NCBI GenBank assembly: GCA_029844215.1
Contig: CM056737.1
Coordinates: 25,789,851-25,853,850, forward strand
DNA from: Przewalskia tangutica
Lineage: Eukaryota > Streptophyta > Magnoliopsida > Solanales > Solanaceae
Direction of reading: 5' to 3'
DNA: 64,000 nt
Shown in pieces: positions 10,766-22,075 of this stretch. Within the stretch, counting starts at the first letter, position 1, and each line of letters opens with the position of its first letter. The translations under genes and the position numbers were made by a program. The notes below the pieces were generated by a model that was not told the origin of the DNA, made no database searches, and saw nothing but the letters and a program-made list of their open reading frames with translations.

Positions 10766-11289
10766 CGCCAGTAGCGGGGATTTGATTAGGCGGCAAAGGG
10801 AAAGTGAGATGAATTCTGAGATATCTTGACGCCAGAGACTTGTTTAGGTCGTTATGGTAGATACGTGTGAGTGCTATGTTAGGTTAGCATTGTGTAAGTT
10901 GTGATTAGAAAACATGGGTAGTTGAAAGGGTAAATGCAGGGGCGAGAAAATGGGAGCCTTAGAATTTATAATTGATTGGGACCTTGGATGCAAGGCCGTC
11001 CTGAGTGGATGTTACGGTTGGTCTTTGTCGAAGTACTTGGTATGCGTGATATATATTGTGGGATAATTCCATGGGTAGTTTGAGATGGAAGTGGTAGCTT
11101 TCATGGCGTGAAGCCCAGTAAGATTGTTCGGATCGGGAGCGAGTTTAGTCTGAAGTGGGTCGGGTTGAAGCCATATCGCGAGTCAACCGCGGCCGAATGT
11201 GGTGGGGTAAGTTTGAGGTGGTCAGCTAGATGATAGGGTCACGAGGGTGTTAGGCCCAAGTTTAGGTAACAATCGTGCGAGTTTTGGAT
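10766..11289 (+). other. Start of B's second internal region; no primer site
   Basis: Immediately after LTR-B2 comes CGCCAGTAGCGGGGATTTG, with no TGGTATCAGAGC, no leader hairpin and no gag start. From about 10905 it matches the conserved 3' tract (GATTAGAAAACATGGGTAG). The 5' end of this internal region, including all signals needed for reverse transcription, has been lost. Confidence 0.6.
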
Positions 11290-12060
11290 CACGTTCCACG
11301 GTAGTAGGGCGATGGGTCAGCCCATCTTGTCTTTTAGTCGAATTTATTTACTCGGCGGAGGGTTATGCGAGATGTTGTATAACAAGAATGTGGTAAGGCT
11401 GCACGGGGTTCCTACTTTTATTTTATGGCAGGCAGTGGAGCCCAGTTTATGTCTATTTCTTTTTCGGGAGGTTTTACCAGGCGGGTTAGGAACTTCGGTG
11501 AGTCTCGATGTGCATTCACCACCGGTAGACGGACGAGTAGCGTTTTATCGGACATTTTAGGGCGGAGTTACGGGCGGTGTTTGATTCGAGGAGTAGTTGT
11601 GAGGATTATTTGCCTCTTGTTGAGTGAGTATTATATAGCTACCATTTGATATTCGGATGGTGCCTTATGAAGCCTTGTATGGGCGGAAGTGTAGGTTCTT
11701 GGTCGATTGGTTCGATGTTGGCAAGGTTCGGATAGTTGGTCCCTACTTGTTTGGCGGGATGTGGATAAGGTGAAGCTTATCGAGAAGAAGTTATTAGCTG
11801 AGGAGTCGGAAGTCGTGTGGATAATGGCGTCGACACTTGGAGTTGGTTTACGGTGGAGTCTTCTTGAAGAACCACCGGAAGGGTGTGACGAGATGTGAAG
11901 CGAGTGAAACTTAGCGAGGTACTTTGGGCATTTTTGGTCGTTGTAGAATAGGCGGGTTGCACATAAGTTAGCTAGTCAGGCTTAGGAGCGATGCGTCCGT
12001 ATTCCGTGTTGCTATGTTTGGAAGAGTAATCGGAGATCCCTCAGTGTTTCAGTTAATGAT
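11290..12060 (+). pseudogene. Integrase fragment in the 3' tract (B, second copy)
   Basis: Co-linear with the fragment at 7420-8155: frames with GGGLCEMLYN, RLHGVPTFI (about 11397-11420), QFMSISF, then 'tatgaagccttgtatgggcggaagtg' (about 11668) and 'tcggagatccctcagtgtt' (about 12030). The same ends relative to the surrounding 3' tract show it derives from the same structural event as the first copy. Multiple frameshifts and stops; no catalytic set. Non-functional relic. Confidence 0.65.
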
Positions 12061-12251
12061 GACCAAGTTAGAGATAGTAACTTGAGATTTTTGGAAAGCA
12101 ATAGCGAAATGTAATGCATTATAGTAGGAAGGGTTAGTGTAAGAGGAAGGTACGACGAGTAAGAAAAGAGGCAAAGATGTGTTAAGAAGATGGAAGTGTC
12201 CTTTTTATAAGTGAAGATGGGAAGAAAGTATCCTTTGGACCATGGGTGAAG
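12061..12251 (+). other. 3' tract of B copy 2, left of the A insertion
   Basis: Conserved 3' tract sequence that stops at 'ggaccatgggtgaag' and resumes after element A at 21374. The uninterrupted form is visible at 8335-8375. Confidence 0.8.
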
Positions 12252-12256
12252 CTAAT
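12252..12256. repeat. Target site duplication CTAAT, left of A
   Basis: CTAAT precedes TGTCACG and is repeated at 21374-21378. The paralogous empty site near 8346-8360 reads GGAGCTAATGGTATTG with a single CTAAT, which confirms the insertion. Confidence 0.95.
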
Positions 12257-12961
12257 TGTCACGACCCGAACCCGGGCCCGTGACTGGTGCCTTACCCCGG
12301 GAACCCTAGTGATACAATATCAGAGAAAAACCAGCGGAAATAAAAACTTAAACATTTAAATAGACATGGATCAAGATAAAGAAACTAGGCCAACCAAAAC
12401 GGTTGCCTTTCGACATATATATATATAGACATTTGAACAGTTACAATCCTTACAACCACGCCTTGCGATTACTACAGACCTCAAGATTTTTACAATAACT
12501 ATGACGGACGGGGCCCGCCATACCCACAGAATGTACAGAACCTACGGACTCGGGGTAGCATGCGAAAGATAAGCCTCGAAGGAAGGAGCAGCTTCCCGAT
12601 ATCTTTGAAAGGTGATCACATGGCGAGGATCGGCGGTAGATGTAACTCTACTTGGCATGAGCGCGGCCGAAGGAAGTCGATTACAGTACCAAGTATGCGG
12701 CGTAAATCACGTAAATGAAATCATAGCGATCTATATAAGCGGGAGACATGTATGATAGCAAACTACGATGCATACATATAAGCGATCATATCAAGTCGGG
12801 GACTCGCGTCTCCAAATCATCACTCGTGCGTGGAATTTCTTCCTCAGCCGATCATGATATAACAACACCAAGGAGTATATATGAACACGGTCCACATTGT
12901 CAATAAAACCGTGCGGGCAAGTATAACTACGGATCGGCCGTACGATATCTTGTACAACGTA

Positions 12962-13330
12962 TCATGAAGGCGACCGTGGCAAGTGCGCTTGCCTCCCGGA
13001 TCCACTGCGTCCGTAGGCGGCGGGGCAAGTGAATCGGCCGGGCACCGTCCTGCAGCCGTAAGTCACGCAGCTCCATCCAAACAACGACTCGCGAAGGCGA
13101 CCGTGGCAAGTACGCTAGCCTCGCGAATCCACTGCGTCACGTGGCGGCGGGAAATCATCGGCGGGCACCGTCACAACCGTAAATCACGATGCCGCGCGAA
13201 GGCGACGCGTGGCAAGTGCAATAACCGCTACTAGATCCACGCGTCCGCGTGGCGGCGGGGGCAAAGCAGCTGCGCCCGATCACAAGTAAGTCACGATCGC
13301 CGCCATAACCGTAATGGTCACGTGTCGCGA
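12962..13330. repeat. Tandem repeat in A 3' LTR, about 100-128 bp units
   Basis: Three units start with GAAGGCGACCGTGGCAAGTG or close variants at about 12966, 13095 and 13196. Each continues with 'tccactgcgtc', 'ggcggcgggg' and 'gtaagtcacg'. The same array lies in the partner LTR at about 18560-18890. Confidence 0.75.
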
Positions 13331-15323
13331 GAATCCATCAGCGGTGTGGACATGCCCGTATAACAATGCTCTTTGAGCATGCACGTGGAATCTCCCGTCA
13401 CTTTGCGATGCGTCCAGTAAGTTCTCAACAAGTCAACCGACCTCCATTGAGAGAGCGGTAGTATAGAAACACTATTCTTGCACAACAAAGACTATCACCG
13501 TAAGCGTAGGCAAGTTACACAACAACAAACATAGGCAAGTTACACAACAACAAGCATAGGCAAGTTACACAACAACAAGCATAGGCAAGTTATACATAAC
13601 TCATGGTACTTTCATTTTATATCAAAGTCCGGGTTTTAACCCTAAAGTACTACGTACGTTAAATTCCTTTTAAAGAGATGCATTCCTTTATAAAAGTCAC
13701 GATACAGTAGTATAAAAATAGAGTGACTTATATCTTTAGGTAAACCAAAACACTTTCCTTTTCAACCACATTCTTTTCCCTAAGGTTCCAGTTTGCCTAA
13801 TTTCAATTACTCAAGTCTCTTTATTTTAGAAAAGTTTCATAGTTCAATGTCTTAATCTCTTTTAAAACAATTTGAGTAACATATGCCTTATATGAGTGTA
13901 GGTTATTCTTATTCATTATCAATCTTATTAAGCAGCCATGATCTAGAAAATGTAATATCATTTTGTCTCATCTTAGCACATGCGGATGGAGTTTCTCTTG
14001 GTTTAATATAATACTTCATTTATCGATACATTTTCCTTTATTAGCTGCGATGGTTTGTCGATACTCATTACGATTTCCAAAATCGGTAAAAGATTATTCC
14101 TTTTAAAAAACCAAGTACTCATTACTCACGAATGAGGTTTCACACAAAATTCATTTTAATTCATTCAAGTCAAGTCTCTTATCTTTTAAGATTAAGTCTC
14201 TTAACTTCTAAAAATCAGTAAACCATTCTCTTTATCTCTCTTAGGCGTTATACCTAACTCCCATAAAGCTAGTATAACTCTTATGTTTTCAAAACCAAGT
14301 ATTACTCTTCTTTCAAAAAGGTTTCTTAATTCTTTTGAAATATTTCAAGATTCTTATTATTAGGGCTTAAGTCAAAAGACATTGTCGTCTAACTACATTC
14401 GATTAGCAAATGCGTCGTCTAGTACTATATATATATATTTTATTGGGCTTAAGTCAAAAGACATTGCTGTACAATTCGTTCGATCAACAGGTACATCTAC
14501 CGTACTATATATATATATCTTTAAAATATCATGCTCAAAGTATATGAAGAATCACATACCTCGCGGCGATTATCGACTATAAGCAAAAGCGCTCGCGGCT
14601 ATAACGGCTAGCCTTGTCACCTTCTAAGTAACACGTGCTACTTGCGAGAAAAATTCAACCAATAAAGGTTATCGATCTCTGTAAATACAGTCCTATGTAA
14701 ATCTGATTTAATCTCCTACTTATATTCTTGATGTGATTTGATTTCAAGTCTTTTACGTAATATCCTACATTACAGTTCAAATCTCTTCTATGAATCTTAT
14801 ATTCATTTCTATACTACTACGATTATGTAATTTCCAATTACAATAGAAGGGCGATAGTATTTACCTTGATGAGCCCAAAATTATCCAAGTTTAATGTCGC
14901 TCACGAGCAGCGTTTAGCTCTACTCAGAGTGCTCAATCCGTCGAAACAACCCAGAAGTTCTACGCCTTCTATTTAACACTTCAACCGACTATGAAGGTTT
15001 TCCTTAGGGTTTCGTTTTTGTAGTGAGGAAGGTATAATAGTATTTAGGACTCTACGTATAGAGGTAACTTTGGAAAGTACTACAAGGTATATGGGCTAAA
15101 GTATTTGGGCGTTATAACAATACTTGGAGAGTATTTCTATACCACAAAGGGGGTATTTATACGAGACAACTAGGCGGGGGTACCCTCGGCCAAGCCTCGC
15201 TCGAGGGAGGCTCGGCGAAGACTTCTCAAAGAGAGGGGGTTTGGGCGAACTCGATTCACAAAGGGAGGGATTTCAAGACTTGGAAAATGATTTTAGGATG
15301 AAGAAGTTCATCACTTAGAAGGT

Positions 15324-15330
15324 ATTTATA
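15324..15330 (-). promoter_or_regulatory. TATA box of A 3' LTR
   Basis: ATTTATA (TATAAAT on minus) in the conserved context GGTATTTATAGGTCAAGAAATGGCC. Confidence 0.65.
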
Positions 15331-15734
15331 GGTCAAGAAATGGCCAACCGATGGCGAATCCATCCAAGTGTTAGGCAAGTGTAGGGCTAGGATTAAGCCA
15401 TGTGCACCTTATCCATCTACCACACCAACTTGCACAAAATATCCTACCAACTACAAGCCACCTTTTTCGTCCATTTGCCGCCCCACTTCCTTCCAATGTG
15501 AGGGTGACACATGTCACCCTCCCGTTGGTCCAAAATGTTTCGTCTCTCGGAAAAATCCGCAAAAATTATAAATGACATAGCCGGAATTTTCCCTTCGCAA
15601 GTTTAGTAAAACGTTTCGTCGAAAAACGACTCCTTTCGGCACTTGTGTACAAATTTCGAACCTAGCCTAACTTTAAGGCTCCACTTTTCTACGTACGTCC
15701 TCACGTACATACTCTGGAAATACGGGGTATAACA

Positions 15735-15750
15735 TTCTCCCCTCCTTAGA
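15735..15750 (-). other. Polypurine tract of A
   Basis: TTCTCCCCTCCTTAGA on the plus strand is a purine run on the minus strand, directly against the 3' LTR. The inverted repeat ACATTCGTCCCGAATGT follows at 15751-15767. Confidence 0.88.
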
Positions 15751-16512
15751 AACATTCGTCCCGAATGTTCCTTCTCAAGACGGATAACTATGAAGTTCTT
15801 CTTAACTTAAACAAGTTTCCAATGCCACACATGGCCACAAACATAACACACGTTCTCTTCCTTCCTTACTCGTCGTGCCCTCCTCGAACACTTGAACTCT
15901 TCTAGTATACGTACCATACTTCAGTCAATGCTTTAGTTTCCAAAACTTTGGAGTCACCACCTCCAAATTTGGTCATCTTACTAGCCTCAATCTCCCCTAA
16001 GGCCATTCCCGGCCTTCACGATCCGCTTATGGTCGAACACATCCACGAACTCATATGATGGTCATCTAAACTTGGGCCTAGCACCCTCGTGACCCTACAA
16101 CCTGGCGGGACCACTCAGAGCTGACCCAGCGCCGAAGCAGGCGCGGGTTGGCGCAACATAGCTGACCAGACCTTTAACGCGTCAATTTGTTTCCCGATCC
16201 GAACAATCTTACTAATTTACGTCGTAAAGCTACCAGCTTCCATTTTACACCACCCAGAAATTTTCCCAATTACTCCACGTATACATATACATTCGACAAA
16301 GATCACTTGCAAAGTCTTGTACTCAAGACGGCGCCTTACATCTAAGGTCTCAGCGTAATATTCTAAGGTTCATCATTTCTCACTTTGAGCTTACCCTTTC
16401 TCACTAACCAGGTTTCTAAATCACATTTTTGCACAAAGATATCCGAACATAACACTAAACACATCATCACAACATCAATACATACAAAACTCTAGAGGGT
16501 TAAGGATATACC
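15751..16512 (-). other. 3' non-coding tract of A
   Basis: No coding signal. It is co-linear on the minus strand with the 3' tracts of H and I, including 'gacgagtaaggaagg', 'gatgaccaaatttggaggtg', 'ggccgggaatggcc' and 'tagggtcacgagggtgctaggcccaag'. No integrase fragment is present, unlike B and F. It ends at 'ttcaggtatatccttaacc', the junction with gag. Confidence 0.7.
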
Positions 16513-17658
16513 TGAAAATAGGCGGTTCAGAGGACCGCTAAAACTGGGAACTTCCACCGCGACCTCTGGTAACTGGTGTATGAACATCTGCCTAGCTATG
16601 GAAGGTGAAGAACCATGGTGATCTAGTAGTGCATGCTATCCCACGATGCTACCCAGTGACGATCTCGTCAAATGGCCACATCGGCGCAAGTATAGCAATC
16701 TCCCAAGCGATCGACATTCCCCATGGGCTTTACCACATAGTCACTTCGAGATACGGGTGGCCTCGTCCGCGAGCACTCTTCCGCGAAAATCTGAACCACA
16801 GGGCCACGACCTTATCACGAATATTCCAAGCGTCCCGCGACGGTGGGGACCACTTGTGCTTGGCGGCGCATGCGGCTTTCTTGCTAAGGCGATGCGCCTC
16901 GAAAGTCATCAAAGGACCACTGCTGTTACGGCCTCGCCTGGCGATCTCGGTCATTCCGTCGATCTCTCGCTCACATCCAGTGCATAAGCTGCATGCGGGC
17001 GATGTCCATACGGTGAAGAGCTACAGAACAACTCTGCGCTAGGTAATCATCGAGCCTGTAACATATCGGTGCACTCGATCCTCCATACTAGCTACTAATG
17101 CGGGGGCGTCAAGACGATGAGTCGAACTCACATTGTACTCGAGCTGCGCGGTTCTGCATGACACCAAAATGCATACGGCGAGCCCTCATAATCTGTGGAG
17201 GCAAGAAATGTTCAGAAATGCCCACGAGAACTCGTCCCCATATAGTGGAAGTGCATTCTCTCCGGACAGCTCGCGAATCAAACGATCGGCTGCGGTATCA
17301 CGCGGCCGTCGCGAACCTAGGACCACTCGGTCTCGCGACGATCACTCTCACGATCGTAGCTGCGGATGAACTCCTGCGAGATCATCCTCGAGCCTCGACC
17401 CGTAAATACGGCGGGTTACATCTCGAAAATCGTAGCCTCAAACTATCTCGATCTGGGTGAACGGCTGGTGCTCTGGGCTGCTGCGTCGGCTATCCTCAAG
17501 TCCGCCTGACCACGGCGTTCGCGGGCCACTCGTAACCCATCTCTTCGCTCGGTGTGGGACCGGAGGCTCGAGTCTTGTGGTCTCTGTAGAGGCGTATTTG
17601 CTACTCGCAGACTCATACCTGCGCCTTGCCGCCGGGCGGGTTGCCTGCGTGGAGGCAT
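16513..17658 (-). pseudogene. gag of element A, frameshifted
   Basis: Starts at ATG 17658 (minus): MPPRRQPARRQGAGMSLRV, the same MPPR-type start and leader distance as C and E. The section 17100-17420 is co-linear with the well-preserved E gag at about 59050-59400 (shared 'tgtggaggcaagaa', 'gaactcgtcc', 'gcggatgaactcctgcg', read on the plus strand). The downstream part (16513-17050) should hold the zinc knuckle but is not legible. Frames are broken about every 200 bp, often where CAG/CTG seems collapsed, so the true gene may be less damaged than it looks. Expected role: capsid/nucleocapsid protein packaging the element's RNA. It ends at the CAGGTATATCC junction with no pol. Confidence 0.72.
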
Positions 17659-17760
17659 GGCGGTAAAGCGAAATGCGTCGGAGGGTCGACTTACAACCGC
17701 GACTCTAAGGCGATCTCGGAATGAGAAGAATGGAAACCAATCCTAAATGTCCTATAGCCT

Positions 17761-17796
17761 CGATTATAGATGTGGTGCATGACACATCGATAATCA
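17761..17796 (-). promoter_or_regulatory. Leader hairpin of A
   Basis: On the plus strand the arms are CGATTATAGATGTG and CACATCGATAATCA around GTGCATGA. The position relative to the primer site (44 nt) is the same as in the other elements. The loop reads GTGCAT rather than GTGCAC, in a copy full of CHG-type errors. Confidence 0.65.
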
Positions 17797-17840
17797 AGAC
17801 TCTACTAGACGCGGTGCGTGACACTTTCCGAGGACTAATC

Positions 17841-17851
17841 GCTCGATACCA
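17841..17851 (-). other. Primer-binding site of A, one base short
   Basis: GCTCGATACCA on plus is TGGTATCGAGC on minus, against TGGTATCAGAGC in B, C and I. The missing A is the same deletion seen in F and H and is probably a sequencing artefact. Confidence 0.85.
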
Positions 17852-18559
17852 CTTTTGTCACGACCCAACCCGGGCGTGGTGGTGCCTTACCGGGCACCTA
17901 GTGATACAATATCGGAAAAAACCGGTGAAATAAAAACTTACACATTTAAATAGACATGGATCAAGATAAAGAAAATAGGCCAACCAAAGCGGTTGCCTTT
18001 CGATATATATATATAGACATTTGAGCGATTCTGATCCTTACAACCACCTTGCGATTACTCTGGACCTCTAAGATTTTTACAATAACTATGACGGGACGGG
18101 GCGCCATACCTGAATGTACAAGAACCTCTGACTCGGGGTAGCATACCAAAGATAAGCCTCAGAAGGAAACGAAACTTCCATATCTTTGAAGGTGATCCTA
18201 TAAAGCGGGGATCGGCGGCCGATGTAACTACCTGCGGCGTGAGCAGCCACGAAGGAGTCGATCAACGGTACCAAGTATGCGGCGTAAAAATCACGTAAAT
18301 GAAATCATAGCGATCTATATAAAGCGGAGACATATATGATAACCAAACTCTGATGCACACATATAAACAGTCATATCAAGTCAGGGACTCACGAGATCCA
18401 AATCATCACTCGTGCCAGTGGAATTCCTTCCCGCCGGGCGATGCATGATATAACAACACAATGTAGTATATATGAACACGGGTCCCACTGTGTCAATAAA
18501 ACCGTGCGGGGCAAGTATAACTACCAGATCCGACCGTACGATATCTTGTACAACCATAT

Positions 18560-18890
18560 CATGAAGGCGACACGTGGCAAGTGCTAGCCTCGCGAGATCC
18601 ACTGCGTCGTGGTGGCGGGGCAAGTGAATCGGCGGGCACCCGATCACAACCGTAAGTCACGGCTCCATCCAAACACGACTCGCTGGCGACACGTGGCAAG
18701 TACACTAGCCTCCACCAGATCCACTGCGTCACGTGGCGGCGGGGTAAATCGACCAAGCACCCGATCACAACCGTAAGTCACGATGCCGCCGCGAAGGCGA
18801 CACGTGGCAAGTGCAATAACGCTACTAGATCCACTGCGTCACGTGGCGGCGGGGCAAGTAAGCAGTGCGCGCGATCCTGACCAGTAAGTC
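18560..18890. repeat. Tandem repeat in A 5' LTR
   Basis: Three units with 'ggcgacacgtggcaagtg' at about 18567, 18689 and 18799; same array as 12962-13330. Here the motif reads GACACGTGG while the partner LTR reads GACCGTGG, a typical difference between the two supposedly identical LTRs. Confidence 0.75.
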
Positions 18891-19966
18891 ACGATATCGC
18901 CATAACCATAATGGTCCGCATGTCCGGAATCCATCAGCGGTGTGGACATGCCCATGTAACAATGCTCTTTGGGCATGCGTGGAATCTCGTCGCGCAGATG
19001 CGTCGAGTAAGTTCTCAACAAGTCAACCGGCCCTCCATCGAGAGACGCGGTAGTATAGAAACACTATTCTTGCACAACAAAGACTATCACCATAAGAATA
19101 GGCAAGTTACACAACAACAAACATAGGCAAGTTACACAACAACAAGCATAGGCAAGTTACACAACAACAAGCATAGGCAAGTTATACATAACTCATGGTA
19201 CTTTCATTTTATATCAAAGTCCGGGTTTTAACCCTAAAGTACTACGTACGTTAAATTCCTTTTAAAGAGATCCATTCCTTTTATAAAAGTCACCCGATAC
19301 CCGTAATATAAAAATAGAGTGACTTATATCTTTAGGTAAACCAAAACACTTTCCTTTTCAACCACATTCTTTTCCCTAAGGTTCCAGTTTGCCTAATTTC
19401 AATTACTCAAGTCTCTTTATTTTAGAAAAGTTTCATAGTTCAATGTCTTAATCTCTTTTAAAACAATTTGAGTAACATATGCCTTATATGAGTGTAGGTT
19501 ATTCTTATTCATTATCAATCTTATTAAGCAGCCATGATCTAGAAAATGTAATATCATTTTGTCTCATCTTAGCTTCTATGCAGATGGAGGTTTCTACTGG
19601 TTTTAATATAATACTTCATTTATCCAATACATTTTCCTTTATTAACGCTGCAGTGGTTTGTCGATACTCATTCTGATTTCCAAAATCAGTAAAAGATTAT
19701 TCCTTTTAAAAAAACCAAGTACTCATTACTCACGAATGAGGTTTCACACAAAATTCATTTTAATTCATTCAAGTCAAGTCTCTTATCTTTTAAGATTAAG
19801 TCTCTTAACTTCTAAAAATCAGTAAACCATTCTCTTTATCTCTCTTAAGACGTTATACCTAACTCCCCATAAAGCTAGTATAACTTTTATGTTTTCAAAA
19901 CCAAGTATTACTCTTCTTTCAAAAAGGTTTCTTAATTCTTTTGAAATATTTCAAGATTCTTATTAT

Positions 19967-20131
19967 TCAGGCTTAAGTCAAAAGACATTGCCGTACAACT
20001 ACGTTCAGTTAGCACACGTACGTCTACCGTACTATATATATATATTTTATTCAGGCTTAAGTCAAAAGACATTGCCGTACAATTACGTTCAGTCAACACA
20101 CGTACGTCTACCGTACTATATATATATATCT
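19967..20131. repeat. Two-copy tandem duplication, about 84-bp unit
   Basis: The unit begins TCAGGCTTAAGTCAAAAGAC, continues 'attgccgtacaa', 'cgtctaccgtactatata' and repeats from 20051. The same pair is in the partner LTR (about 14361 and 14450) and, in related form, at 33295-33390, 50410-50510, 56090-56200 and 61120-61210. It is thus a shared feature of this LTR lineage and lies about 0.9-1 kb upstream of the LTR's TATA box... measured on the minus strand it is downstream of it, in the transcribed R/U5 direction. Confidence 0.7.
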
Positions 20132-20964
20132 TTAAAATATCATGCTCAAGAGTATAGGAAGAATCACATACCTCGCGACGATTATCGACTATAAGCAAAA
20201 CGCTCCACGGCTATAACCCGGCTAGCCTTGTCCACCTTCTAAGTAGCACATGCTACTTGCAGAACATTCAACCAATAAAGGTTATCAGTCTACTGTAAAT
20301 ACAGTCCTATGTAAATACAGTTTAATCTCCTACTTATATTCTTCTGATGTGATTTCAGTTCAAGTCTTTTCTGTAATATCCTTCTATTACAGTTCAAATC
20401 TCTTCTATGAATCTTATATTCATTTCTATACTACTACAGTATGTAATTTCCAATTAAAATAGAAGGACAGTAGTATTTACCTTGATGAGCCCAAAATTAC
20501 CCAAGTTTAATGTCGCTCCTGAGCAACGTTTAGCTCCTACTCCGAGTGCTCCAATCCGCTCCGAACAACCCTTAGAAGTTCTACGCAACTTCTATTTAAC
20601 ACTTCAACCGACTATGAAGGTTTTCCTTAGGGTTTCGTTTTTGTGACTGAGGGAAGGTATAATAGTATTTCCGGACTCTACGTATAGAGGTAACTTTGGA
20701 AAGTACTACAAGGTATATGGGCTAAAGTATTTGGGCATTATAACAATACTTGGAGAGTATTTCTATACCACAAAAGGGGGTATTTATACGAGACAACTAG
20801 GCAAGGGGAGGGTACCCTCTCAAGCCTCACTCGAGGGAGGCTCTCGGCCAAGACTTCTCAAAAGAGTGGGGGGGGGGGGTTTGGACGAAATCAAATCACA
20901 AAAGGGGGAGGTATTTAAAGACTTGAAAATGATTTTAGGATGAAGAAGTTCATCACTTAGGGGT

Positions 20965-20971
20965 ATTTATA
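20965..20971 (-). promoter_or_regulatory. TATA box of A 5' LTR
   Basis: ATTTATA in GGGGTATTTATAGGTCAAGA; this LTR would drive transcription of element A towards lower coordinates. Confidence 0.68.
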
Positions 20972-21373
20972 GGTCAAGAAATGGCCAACCAATGGCCAGA
21001 TCCATCAGTGTTAGGCAAGTGTAAGGCTAAGATTAAGCCATGTGCACCTTATACATCTACTACACCAACTTGCACAAAATATCCTACCAACTACCAGCCA
21101 ACTTTTTCGTCCATTTGCCGCCCCACTTCCTTCCAATGTGAGGTGACACGCCACCTCCTGTTGGTCCAAAATGTTTCGTCTCTCGGAAAAATCCGCAAAA
21201 ATTATAAATGACATAGCCGGAATTTTCCCTTCGCAAGTTTAGTAAAACGTTTCGTCGAAAAACGACTCCTTTCGGCACTTGTGTACAAATTTCGAACCTA
21301 GCCTAACTTTAAGGCTCCACTTTTTTTCTACGTACGTCCTCACGTACATACTCTGGAAATACGGGGTATAACA

Positions 21374-21378
21374 CTAAT
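21374..21378. repeat. Target site duplication CTAAT, right of A
   Basis: CTAAT directly after GGGGTATAACA, matching 12252-12256. Confidence 0.95.
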
Positions 21379-21556
21379 GGTATTGTTATACGCTTTAGAG
21401 ATGATTCTTCGTTGGCTTGGATGTGCGTTTTTGCGAGTATGTTGTATTATGGCCATGTGTGGCATAATTGGTTTCGTAAGTATAGTAGGGAAGACGATCT
21501 GCGCATGGCATGTTTGGAGACTTAGAAGGAACATTGGACGAATGTTTCTGAGAGAA
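21379..21556 (+). other. End of B's second internal region and polypurine tract
   Basis: GGTATTGTTATACGCTTTAG continues the 3' tract interrupted at 12251 and matches 8350-8520 closely. The polypurine tract is degraded to about GAGAGAA next to the LTR start at 21557. Confidence 0.8.
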
Positions 21557-22068
21557 TGTTACACCCCGTAGTTCCAGAGTATGTATACGAGGACGTACGT
21601 ACGAGAATACGACATTAAAATTGGAAAGGATGAAATATGTGATTTTTCGACGGAAAAGTTTCCGGATTTTGTGAAGGAAAAATGTTCGTTAATGGGAATT
21701 GGATTCCCGGATTCGGTATTCGGACTTTTTGAAATTTTTGAGAATTATGGAATTTTATTTCCGGAATTGATCACGTGGGGCCCACGGGAGGAATTTACGG
21801 GTTGTGGGGCCCACTTTATTTTCGGATTTTTGGCATTGCGGATATTTTCGGAAGATGAAATATTTTGGACGAGTAGGGGGCGACACGTGTCACCCCCATG
21901 TCGCCATGTGGCTGAATTGAAGATGGACACATAGCCTTGGACGTTTTATTGGGGGACAAGTGGAGCCAACTTCCCATTTTTATGTTAGCCAAATGGTTGG
22001 CCAACTACCCACACACATGTACCCCATCCTCACCACACACTTGCCTAGATCTTGGCCATTGATTTTCC

Positions 22069-22075
22069 TATAAAT
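22069..22075 (+). promoter_or_regulatory. TATA box of LTR-B3
   Basis: TATAAAT in TTTTCCTATAAATACCCC, the strongest core-promoter match in this LTR. Confidence 0.7.

Larger units (their letters stand above)
12257..15734 (-). mobile_element. 3' LTR of element A
   Basis: Runs from TGTCACGACCCGAACC to GGGGTATAACA (terminal TG..CA), 3478 bp against 3518 bp for the partner. It is followed at once by the reversed polypurine tract. It carries the block with CCATACC near 12520, the variable repeat centre at about 12960-13330, the long AT-rich co-linear section 13490-14300, and the reversed TATA box. Confidence 0.93.
12257..21373 (-). mobile_element. Element A: complete gag-only Gypsy retrotransposon
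   Basis: A 9.1-kb element read on the minus strand with both LTRs (3' LTR 12257-15734, 5' LTR 17856-21373), polypurine tract, 3' tract, gag, leader, primer site and a 5-bp duplication CTAAT. The internal region is only about 2.1 kb. It holds gag and the non-coding 3' tract, with no recognisable protease, RT, RNase H or integrase. It would need proteins in trans. It is nested in complex B and is therefore younger. The two LTRs are nearly identical outside CAG/CTG/CCG-type differences. Confidence 0.93.
17856..21373 (-). mobile_element. 5' LTR of element A
   Basis: Starts TGTCACGACCCAACC beside the primer site and ends ACGGGGTATAACA at 21361-21373. It is co-linear with the 3' LTR along its whole length, with long runs of identity (for example 13500-14000 against 19100-19600). 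Confidence 0.93.

Noticed and set aside
16605..17042. 145-codon plus-strand frame in element A
   Set aside because: It is antisense to the frameshifted gag of A and has no homology or context of its own.
20866..20880. G run as a structural or telomeric feature
   Set aside because: An isolated homopolymer in the CCCTC-rich LTR region; partner LTRs have shorter runs, so it is probably a length error or slippage.
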